A stretch of 12,637 nt of DNA, taken from the NCBI GenBank assembly GCA_017397695.1, contig JAFQIF010000020.1:1-12637 (forward strand), read 5' to 3'. The notes beneath the pieces were generated by a model, which did no database searches, was not told where the DNA came from, and saw only the letters and a list, made by a program, of their open reading frames with translations. Made by a program: the position numbers and the translations under genes. The first letter of the stretch is position 1. Each line of letters starts with the position of its first letter. This DNA comes from Clostridia bacterium (GTDB lineage: Bacteria > Bacillota_A > Clostridia > Christensenellales > Aristaeellaceae). Of the stretch, positions 1 to 5,118 are shown piece after piece.

Positions 1-426
1 ATGATTGGCGATCCGGCTTTCCAGGGTGCGCTCAACGTGAAGCTGGTGCGTACCACGATGCTGATCTTTGTTGCGCTGGTGTGGACGCTGGTGATGGCCG
101 GCCGCGCGAAGAAGAACGGCGCTGCTGCGCAGAACGACAGCGTGCTGGCGGTCGTGAAGAAGACCTTCCCGATGTTCATTCTCTGGTTCGTCGTGATGGC
201 GGGCCTGAATACTGCGGGCATCTTCAGCGCGAAGGGTGTTTCCCTGCTGGGCAAGCTGGGCAAGTATCTCTTTGCTGCTGCGCTTGCGGGCGTTGGCTTC
301 AAGATCAAGTTCAAGGATGTTTTCTCCAAGGGCCTCAAGCCCATCGCGCTGGGTGGTATCACCTGGCTGTCCGTGGCGATCGCTTCCTATACGTTTGCGT
401 TCCTGTTCGCGGGCTATATTGGCTAA
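1..426 (+). CDS. YeiH/UPF0324-type putative sulfate exporter family transporter, C-terminal part
   Basis: This is the last 141 residues of an integral membrane protein whose start lies left of the window; the ATG at base 1 is an internal Met codon. Hydrophobic segments lie at about residues 17-34, 56-76, 84-100 and 117-138. The end is typical of the YeiH/UPF0324 family: a Gly-Val-Gly-Phe-Lys-Ile-Lys-Phe-Lys-Asp block (97-106), then Gly-Leu-Lys-Pro (111-114) before a final helix containing Gly-Gly-Ile-Thr-Trp-Leu. Family members are about 330-350 residues with around ten membrane helices and are annotated as putative sulfate exporters, with substrate rarely proven. The next gene is about 700 bp away, so nothing here links it functionally to its neighbours. 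The family call is fairly sure; the substrate is unknown. Confidence 0.85.
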   Translation: MIGDPAFQGALNVKLVRTTMLIFVALVWTLVMAGRAKKNGAAAQNDSVLAVVKKTFPMFILWFVVMAGLNTAGIFSAKGVSLLGKLGKYLFAAALAGVGFKIKFKDVFSKGLKPIALGGITWLSVAIASYTFAFLFAGYIG

Positions 427-450
427 GCCTTCCTTCTTATTTCTCTATAT

Positions 451-481
451 GCAGCCGCTCGGGTACATCTCGGGCGGCTGC
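451..481 (+). terminator. Possible hairpin terminator of the transporter gene
   Basis: An 8-bp GC-rich stem, GCAGCCGC (451-458) with GCGGCTGC (474-481), encloses a 15-nt loop 24 nt after the transporter stop. It lacks a U-tract, so it could be a weak terminator or an RNA-stability element. Confidence 0.4.
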
Positions 482-723
482 AGTCATTCAAGTGACTTTA
501 CAAAAACCAAATTGTCAGTTTGGATGCACTGAGTGTAATTAATTGTGAATGTAAGCAGATATTCTGTAAGCGGATAAAACTTTTTTCGAGTCTCTCTGTG
601 ACCACAGGTAAATGATAAGATGAGAGAAAGAATTTGTTGGGAGATGAGTAGAGGGCTTGTTTGTGATGCACCCACCCAACCTTGCATCCGTCCCTTGTAT
701 CACGATTTATCCCTTTAGCCATG

Positions 724-764
724 AAATCCATCAGGTATTGATACAATGCCTGATGGATTTTTTT
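724..764 (+). terminator. Very strong intrinsic terminator with a 17-bp stem
   Basis: Bases 724-740 pair with 744-760 around a 3-nt ATA loop. The pairing is complete except for one G-T wobble, and a run of T follows (758-764). No gene ends just upstream, so the transcript it stops is either read-through from the transporter 300 bp away or an unannotated RNA. Confidence 0.85.
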
Positions 765-962
765 GTGTTCAATTGGCTTTTTTGAGCGGAAATTGAGTGA
801 AATAAGCACAATTTGGGCTGTTTGGAGAGGGTTTTGAGACGATTGCCGCTGTTTTACGCGGTGGGTTTGCCGCCGGGAGGAGCTTGAGAAGGGAACACAG
901 CAGAAAAATACTTTTTGCGAAGAGAAATTTTGTACCCACCTGGGGGAAACGTTCCGAGTATA
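749..962 (+). repeat. Intergenic repeat, copy A (214 nt)
   Basis: This stretch aligns without a single gap to 4105-4318 at about 82% identity (roughly 175 of 214 positions, counted by eye). The most conserved blocks are the first 16 bases, AGCACAATTT, TTTTGAGACG, GCTTGAGA-GGGAAC, GAGAAATTTTG and ACCCACCTG-GGGAAACGT ending in CCGAGTATA. Both copies sit shortly upstream of a regulator gene and point the same way. The 3' end can form a small hairpin in both copies (GGGA with TTCC here, GGGA with TCCC in B; a G-U to G-C change that keeps pairing). It may be a structured RNA, a regulatory leader or a mobile repeat; the sequence alone does not decide. Confidence 0.8.
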
Positions 963-1018
963 GTCTGTTCCATTTTCTGATACGAGTATACGTTTGCTTG
1001 CTGGAGGATATGTATAGC

Positions 1019-1052
1019 TTGAAAATAGAACTGTAGAGAATTAAAATATAAT
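1019..1052 (+). promoter_or_regulatory. Promoter of the merR-family gene
   Basis: TTGAAA (1019-1024), a 17-bp spacer, then TAAAAT (1042-1047) form a good sigma-A-type promoter. An overlapping TATAAT at 1047-1052 has no well-placed -35. The hexamers and spacing are the same as those of the tetR promoter at 4345-4373. Confidence 0.7.
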
Positions 1053-1121
1053 CGAATATGTGTGTATGAATTTGTGCGTGGACTGAGAATGAAGGTATTT
1101 ATGCAGTGAGGAGTGGTATCA

Positions 1122-1913
1122 GTGAAAGAATATAAAATCGGTGAAGTAGCAAAACTGCTGGGCCTGACAACACAGGCGCTGCGTTTTTATGAACAGGAGG
1201 GTATTTTAAATCCTCGCAAGAGTGAGAATGGCACACGATACTTTCTGGTTGAAGACATTGTCTGCCTGCTCGCCTTCAGGAAGTATCGTCTTTCGGAGTT
1301 CTCTATTCAGGATGTCGCCGGCCATTTCGGAAACGGCAGCCTGAATACGCTGATGGAACAGCTGGACGAGAAGCATGACGCCATGATTGCCAAGAGCGAA
1401 ATCCTGCTCAAGCGGGCCGCCGCAATCCGCAGCTTTAAACGCATGCTCTGCGAGGCGCAGACCATGCGCGACGTCCTGATGGATGTCATGCGCCCGGAAC
1501 TTTTCTTCAACAAACGGACTTTCAGCCAGCTTGATTGCTCCGACGAAGCACAATGCGAAGAATTCAACAGGCTGGCCAACATTCTGCCGGATTCCATCAT
1601 CTGCTTCACCGGTACTGCCGACCTGGATGTCACCCCTGAATGCCGCTTTGCCTTTACGCGCGAAACCGCCGAAAACTGGCAGATTCCGCTTGAGGATATG
1701 ACATGCCTCCCCTCCGAGCGCTGCATATGCGTGCACATGCAGTCCCCCGGGCACACATGGAACACCGGATACCTGCAGTCCCTGCTTGGCAAAGTTCAAG
1801 AACAGGGCTACGCTATCCGGCGCGATCGGCCGATCATTGTCCGGCATCTGGCGCTGGAGATGGTCGCCCGTTCTCCCTACTATTATGGAATCGCATATAT
1901 CCCCATCCTTTGA
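1122..1913 (+). CDS. MerR-family transcriptional regulator with C-terminal ligand-binding domain
   Basis: This is a 263-residue DNA-binding regulator. The N-terminal winged helix-turn-helix is clear (about residues 4-70): Tyr-Lys-Ile-Gly-Glu-Val-Ala at the start, then the Leu-Arg-Phe-Tyr-Glu signature and an Asn-Gly-Thr-Arg-Tyr wing. A helical linker (about 75-125) should form the dimer coiled coil. The C-terminal part (about 150-263) resembles GyrI-like effector domains and ends in an Ile-Pro-Ile strand typical of such MerR proteins, so a small organic ligand is more likely than a metal. I chose the GTG at 1122 because GAGGAG (1108-1113) sits 8 nt before it; the GTG at 1113 would overlap that site. 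It lies 137 bp upstream of the flavoprotein gene, whose promoter has MerR-type geometry, so it is probably that gene's regulator (inference). Confidence 0.88.
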   Translation: MKEYKIGEVAKLLGLTTQALRFYEQEGILNPRKSENGTRYFLVEDIVCLLAFRKYRLSEFSIQDVAGHFGNGSLNTLMEQLDEKHDAMIAKSEILLKRAAAIRSFKRMLCEAQTMRDVLMDVMRPELFFNKRTFSQLDCSDEAQCEEFNRLANILPDSIICFTGTADLDVTPECRFAFTRETAENWQIPLEDMTCLPSERCICVHMQSPGHTWNTGYLQSLLGKVQEQGYAIRRDRPIIVRHLALEMVARSPYYYGIAYIPIL

Positions 1914-1964
1914 TCGACTTCAGCAAATTTTAGACAAATCATAGATAAAAATCTCCTTTTCCTC

Positions 1965-1995
1965 TTGAATCTAAAGCGCGCTTGAGGACTATAAT
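1965..1995 (+). promoter_or_regulatory. MerR-type promoter and operator of flavoprotein 1
   Basis: TTGAAT (1965-1970) and a perfect TATAAT (1990-1995) are separated by 19 bp, longer than the usual 17. Inside the spacer lies a dyad, CTAAAGCGCGCTTGAG (1971-1986), with a perfect 10-bp core AAGCGCGCTT and 7 of 8 pairs matched overall. MerR-family activators characteristically bind a dyad within a 19-20 bp spacer and twist the DNA so RNA polymerase can use it. The regulator gene ends only 50 bp upstream. The sequence features are direct; the pairing with this regulator is inferred. Confidence 0.72.
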
Positions 1996-2050
1996 CTCGC
2001 TAACGCAGGAGATTCTGCGAAAAAGAGATAAGGAAAAGGAGAAGAAACAC

Positions 2051-3943
2051 ATGAAGCAGATCAAGATCTTGCTGGCTGTGACCCTCTGCCTCGCGCTGGC
2101 CCTTACGGGCAGCCTTGCGATGGCTGCTGGCTACACCGCCGGTACCTACACTGCTGAAGCCGCCGGCAACAACGGCCCGGTCAAGGTGAGCGTCACCGTG
2201 ACTGCCGACGCGATCACCGAGATTGCCGTCACCGAGCATGCCGAGACCGCCGGCTTGTCGGATGCGCCGATCAAGAACATTCCGTCGGAGATTGTCGAGC
2301 ATCAGTCTCTGGCGGTGGATACCATCTCCGGCGCGACGAACACCTCTAAGGCCATTCTCACCGCCGTTGAGGCGGCGATTGCGCAGGCCGGCGGCGATGT
2401 CGAGGCTCTCAAGGCTGTCGAAATCATCAAGGCGCCTGTTGAGGATATGGAAGCGACCTACGATGTCGTCGTCTTGGGCGGCGGCGGCGCCGGCCTGACC
2501 GCGTCCATCTCCGCTGCGCAGAGCGGCGCGAAGGTCATCCTCGTGGAAAAGACTGCCGCGCTGGGCGGCAACACCCTCATCGCCGGTCAGGGCTTCAATG
2601 CCGCCGATCCGGACCGTCAGGGCAAAATGGCCATGGATCCCGGCCTGCGCCAGGAGCTGGAAGGTTACCTCGAGCTCGATCCGGCCGACTTCGGCGCCTT
2701 TGCCGAGGTGCTGGAGACCGTCAAGGGCCAGATCAAGGAATACCTTGCCAGCGGCGAAACCTATCAGTTCGACTCCGTCGAGCTGCACATGCTCCATAAC
2801 TACCTGGGCAGCAAGCGCACCGGCCTGGATGGCACCGTCATCGAGCCGGATCTGGCGCTGACCCGTGTTTTCGCCGAGAATGCGCTTGCTTCACTGCAGT
2901 GGCTGGAGAGCATCGGCGCCGGCTGGGAAGAGCAGACGATCACCATTCTGGGCGCTCTGTGGCCGCGCAGCCATATGCTTTCCACCGGCAACGTGATCCC
3001 GACCCTCGAAGCCGCTGCGCTTGAGGCGGGCGTGGAGATCGTTTACAACACCGCCGCGACCGAGCTCATCATGGAAAACGGCAAGGTGACCGGTGCGAAG
3101 GCCGTGACCAACGACGGCGCGAATGTCACCCTGCATGCCAACAAGGGCGTCGTTCTGGCGACCGGCGGCTTCGCTGCCAATGCGGCGATGGTTGCCGAGT
3201 ACAACAACTACTGGCCGGGCCTGACCGATTCTGCGAAGACCACCAACGCGCCCACCCTCACCGGCGACGGCATCGTGATGGCCAAGACGGTCGGCGCGGA
3301 CCTGACCGGCATGGAGTTCACCCAGATGATTCCGACCGCCAGCCCGGCTGACGGTTCCCTGTTCACTGCTGTCGGCGGCAGCGCCGAAATCATGGCTTTC
3401 GTCAACAAGGAAGGCAAGCGCTTTGTCAGTGAGTATGAGGAGCGCGACGTGATCTCTAAGGCTGCTTTTGAGCAGGAGGACGCTCTCTTCTTTATCATCG
3501 CTGACAAGGATCTGGCTTCTACCGTGGATTACAGCGGTCTGGAAGCTGCAGGCTATGTCTACTCTGCGAACACCCTTGAGGAGCTCGCTGAGAAGATCGG
3601 CGTGCCGGCAGATACTTTCGTCGCCGAGATCGAGCGCTACAACTCCTTCTGCGCCACCGGCGTGGACGAGGACTTTGGTAAGCCCTACTTCGGACCGCCG
3701 ATCGACGAGGCGCCGTTTGTTGCCACCCCGCGATCCCCGGCTCTGCATCACACCATGGGCGGTGTGAAGATCAACACCGAGGCTGAGGTCATCAGCGCCG
3801 AAGGTGAGATCATCCCGGGTCTGTACGCGGCGGGCGAGGTCTGCGGCGGCATCCATGCGGGCAACCGTCTGGGTGGCAACGCTATGACCGATTTCCTGGT
3901 CTTCGGTCGTATCGCAGGCGAAAATGCTGCGAAGGCTGAGTAA
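2051..3943 (+). CDS. Secreted FMN/FAD flavoprotein reductase 1 (fumarate/urocanate reductase-like)
   Basis: This 630-residue exported reductase probably moves electrons to an organic acceptor outside the membrane. A signal peptide (1-25, cleavage after Ala-Met-Ala) precedes an FMN_bind domain (about 30-113) with the flavin-transfer motif Asp90-Thr-Ile-Ser-Gly-Ala-Thr96, where ApbE would attach FMN to Thr96. The FAD-binding fold follows: Gly143-Gly-Gly-Gly-Ala-Gly148 and Glu166. Compared with Shewanella fumarate reductase Fcc3, the catalytic Arg402 (Arg465, in Arg-Asp-x-x-Ser), His504 (His566, in His-His-Thr-Met-Gly-Gly) and Arg544 (Arg606, in Gly-Asn-Arg-Leu-Gly-Gly) are present. The His365 position (Gln-x-His-Pro-Thr) is Ile427, so the substrate may not be fumarate. 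The ATG at 2051 has AAGGAG 9 nt upstream and starts the signal peptide; the frame is open further upstream, but that extension overlaps the promoter. A strong terminator follows. Confidence 0.9.
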   Translation: MKQIKILLAVTLCLALALTGSLAMAAGYTAGTYTAEAAGNNGPVKVSVTVTADAITEIAVTEHAETAGLSDAPIKNIPSEIVEHQSLAVDTISGATNTSKAILTAVEAAIAQAGGDVEALKAVEIIKAPVEDMEATYDVVVLGGGGAGLTASISAAQSGAKVILVEKTAALGGNTLIAGQGFNAADPDRQGKMAMDPGLRQELEGYLELDPADFGAFAEVLETVKGQIKEYLASGETYQFDSVELHMLHNYLGSKRTGLDGTVIEPDLALTRVFAENALASLQWLESIGAGWEEQTITILGALWPRSHMLSTGNVIPTLEAAALEAGVEIVYNTAATELIMENGKVTGAKAVTNDGANVTLHANKGVVLATGGFAANAAMVAEYNNYWPGLTDSAKTTNAPTLTGDGIVMAKTVGADLTGMEFTQMIPTASPADGSLFTAVGGSAEIMAFVNKEGKRFVSEYEERDVISKAAFEQEDALFFIIADKDLASTVDYSGLEAAGYVYSANTLEELAEKIGVPADTFVAEIERYNSFCATGVDEDFGKPYFGPPIDEAPFVATPRSPALHHTMGGVKINTEAEVISAEGEIIPGLYAAGEVCGGIHAGNRLGGNAMTDFLVFGRIAGENAAKAE

Positions 3944-3986
3944 CACACAGCTCGATCCCTTCCCTTACGGGATTTCTACTCCTTCT

Positions 3987-4027
3987 TGCCTCGTGTCCGC
4001 TTGGCTGGGCGCGAGGCATTTTGTTTT
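3987..4027 (+). terminator. Intrinsic terminator after flavoprotein 1
   Basis: A stem of about 12 bp (3987-3998 with 4007-4018, including two wobble pairs and the strong TGCCTCG/CGAGGCA base) has an 8-nt loop and is followed by TTTTGTTTT (4019-4027). It closes module 1. Confidence 0.9.
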
Positions 4028-4072
4028 GCAAAATAAAACGGTATAAACACGGGAAGAAAGATATTCTTACTG

Positions 4073-4103
4073 CTTGACTTTTCCTTCATTCAGAGTGATG
4101 AAT
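4073..4103 (+). repeat. 31-nt repeat fragment, copy in front of repeat B
   Basis: This segment matches 11667-11697 at 28 of 31 positions without gaps. It begins CTTGACTTTTC and ends CATTCAGAGTGATGAAT; ATTCA and TGAAT can pair around a 6-nt loop. It directly abuts repeat copy B, so it is probably the 5' end of the same repeat family. TTGACT resembles a -35 box, but no good -10 follows. Confidence 0.65.
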
Positions 4104-4104
4104 A

Positions 4105-4318
4105 CCTGATGGATTTTTTTGTATTCATTTGGTGTTTTTACGCCGAAAATGAGTAAAATCAGCACAATTTGAGCTGTTTTTGAGGAGTTTTGAGACGGTT
4201 GGCGATGTTTTGCATGATGGGTTTGTCCCAGGGAGGGGCTTGAGAGGGGAACGCAGCAGAAATATATTTTTTAAGGCGAGAAATTTTGCACCCACCTGAG
4301 GGAAACGTCCCGAGTATA
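4105..4318 (+). repeat. Intergenic repeat, copy B (214 nt)
   Basis: Gap-free homologue of 749-962 at about 82% identity. It starts with the 3' arm and T-run of the terminator hairpin seen at 724-764 (CCTGATGGATTTTTTT) but lacks the matching 5' arm, so no terminator can form here. The end of the repeat lies 26 bp before the -35 box of the tetR gene, against 56 bp between copy A and the merR -35 box. Confidence 0.8.
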
Positions 4319-4344
4319 TGAAGGAAAGCATAACGTCCGAAGTG

Positions 4345-4373
4345 TTGAAATTCGCGCCAAAGGATGCTAAAAT
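4345..4373 (+). promoter_or_regulatory. Promoter of the tetR-family gene
   Basis: TTGAAA (4345-4350), 17-bp spacer, TAAAAT (4368-4373). Hexamers and spacing equal those of the merR promoter. The predicted start leaves a leader of only about 25 nt. I see no palindrome matching the operator at 5069-5084 here, so autoregulation is not evident. Confidence 0.7.
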
Positions 4374-4403
4374 AGCGGCATATCAAATGTCATTGGGTGG
4401 ACT

Positions 4404-4973
4404 ATGAATAAGCAGAAAAAAGAGCGGCGCGAGGAATTTCTTGCCGCGGCGAAAGAGATTATCAATACGCAGGGTTACGAAGCTTGTACAGTGCGCAGCA
4501 TTTGCCAGCGGGTAGGCGTAGCGCCCAGCAGCTTTTATAATTGCTTCGAGGATAAAGACGAAGTGGTCTTTATGATCGCCATGCAGGTTGATCCGTTCTT
4601 CGAAGAAAATGAAGCAAAGTTTACGCTTCAGGATCCACGGGAGAATCTTGCGCTGTTCATGCAGCTTTACCTTGAGAGGGTAGAGCAGGATGGCTTCGAG
4701 TATAACTGGCGGTTTCACATGCTCCAAAAGGGAAATAGGCGCAATGTGGACAGCGGCGCAGGGCGTGCCATCGGGCGGATTCTCTATCGGATCATCTATC
4801 AGGGACGCGATTTGCTCTACGGTGATCTGAATGAGGATGAGGTATTTAACCTGATCATGACCATGCTGCGCGGGCAAACGTTTGACTGGGCGCGAAACGA
4901 GGGAGCATATTCGCTGAGCGAATGGGGAAAGAAACACATTCCTGCATATGTACGTGCGGTGTTCAAGGGCTGA
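4404..4973 (+). CDS. TetR/AcrR-family transcriptional regulator
   Basis: This 189-residue protein has the usual TetR size. The N-terminal helix-turn-helix spans about residues 10-55, with the typical order Ala-Ala-x-x-Ile-Ile, Thr-Val-x-x-Ile (29-33), Val-Gly-Val-Ala-Pro-Ser-Ser-Phe-Tyr (37-45) and Phe-x-x-Lys-Asp-Glu (48-53). The remaining helical part (about 60-189) would bind the ligand and form the dimer; it is not specific enough to name an inducer. The ATG at 4404 is preceded only by a weak GGGTGG, suggesting modest expression. It ends 145 bp before the flavoprotein 2 start, with its own terminator between, and the flavoprotein promoter carries a palindrome at the expected repressor position. 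Control of that gene is a strong inference, not shown. Confidence 0.9.
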   Translation: MNKQKKERREEFLAAAKEIINTQGYEACTVRSICQRVGVAPSSFYNCFEDKDEVVFMIAMQVDPFFEENEAKFTLQDPRENLALFMQLYLERVEQDGFEYNWRFHMLQKGNRRNVDSGAGRAIGRILYRIIYQGRDLLYGDLNEDEVFNLIMTMLRGQTFDWARNEGAYSLSEWGKKHIPAYVRAVFKG

Positions 4974-4983
4974 TATCAGGACG

Positions 4984-5017
4984 AGAAGCAGGCAAAGCGC
5001 TGCTTCTTTTCTTTTTT
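4984..5017 (+). terminator. Intrinsic terminator of the tetR-family gene
   Basis: AGAAGCAG (4984-4991) pairs perfectly with CTGCTTCT (5000-5007) around an 8-nt loop, followed by TTTCTTTTTT. It separates the regulator transcript from the flavoprotein 2 promoter, which begins 24 bp further on. Confidence 0.9.
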
Positions 5018-5040
5018 GGAAAAAACAGATTGTTTAGTCA

Positions 5041-5069
5041 TTGACAATGTTTTGTCTCAGTGGTATAGT
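5041..5069 (+). promoter_or_regulatory. Strong promoter of flavoprotein 2
   Basis: A perfect TTGACA (5041-5046), a 17-bp spacer and TATAGT (5064-5069) make this the best promoter in the window. A strong promoter overlapped by an operator fits repression with induction. Confidence 0.82.
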
Positions 5070-5095
5070 TGTAACGCGTTACAAACGCGATACAA
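5069..5095 (+). promoter_or_regulatory. Palindromic operator with a third half-site at the flavoprotein 2 start site
   Basis: TTGTAACGCGTTACAA (5069-5084) is a perfect 16-bp palindrome that touches the -10 box and covers the expected transcription start. CGCGATACAA (5086-5095) repeats the right half-site CGCGTTACAA (5075-5084) with one change, exactly 11 bp downstream, one helical turn. This is a typical TetR-family operator position; the extra half-site could let a second dimer bind. The binding protein is inferred to be the TetR regulator upstream. Confidence 0.75.
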
Positions 5096-5118
5096 AAATA
5101 TATGCGGAGGTAAAAAGG

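Larger units (their letters stand above)
427..1121. other. Non-coding stretch of about 700 bp with a strong terminator and repeat copy A
   Basis: No convincing gene is seen on either strand. A minus-strand ORF (498-809) runs straight through the 17-bp hairpin and the repeat and has no ribosome binding site or recognisable protein, so it is not called. Contents in order: a hairpin at 451-481, an AT-rich unexplained part (about 490-720) with a TGTAAGC direct repeat, the very strong terminator hairpin at 724-764, repeat copy A (749-962) and the merR promoter (1019-1047). The terminator implies that some transcript arrives from upstream, perhaps read-through from the transporter or an unrecognised small RNA from about 530-720. 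Confidence 0.6.
4028..4403. other. Non-coding stretch with repeat copy B and the tetR promoter
   Basis: About 375 bp lie between the terminator and the tetR start. They hold the 31-nt repeat fragment (4073-4103), repeat copy B (4105-4318) and the tetR promoter (4345-4373). Two small minus-strand ORFs across the repeat have no ribosome binding site or recognisable domain and are not called. Confidence 0.65.

Noticed and set aside
640..720. tRNA-like segment before the strong terminator
   Set aside because: No T-arm, anticodon stem or acceptor pairing could be formed on either strand.
498..809. Minus-strand ORF of 103 codons in the first intergenic region
   Set aside because: It reads through a 17-bp perfect hairpin and part of the repeat, lacks a ribosome binding site, and is not preserved in repeat copy B.
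840..965. Repeat 3' part as 6S RNA
   Set aside because: The GGGAAC ... ACCCACC spacing reminded me of some 6S RNAs, but I could not form the long closing stem and central bubble, and two copies next to regulators would be unusual. Kept only as a test to run.
1206..1847. Minus-strand ORF of 213 codons within the merR-family gene
   Set aside because: The sense strand encodes a clear MerR protein; the antisense product has no family features or start signal.
2000..3946. Long minus-strand ORFs (up to 351 codons) opposite flavoprotein 1
   Set aside because: They mirror the strongly biased codon use of the sense gene, have no ribosome binding site and no recognisable domain.
4074..4103. TTGACT...ATGAAT as a promoter in the 31-nt repeat fragments
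   Set aside because: The -10 candidate matches only the last three bases of TATAAT with an 18-bp spacer; conservation in two copies is explained equally by the repeat itself.
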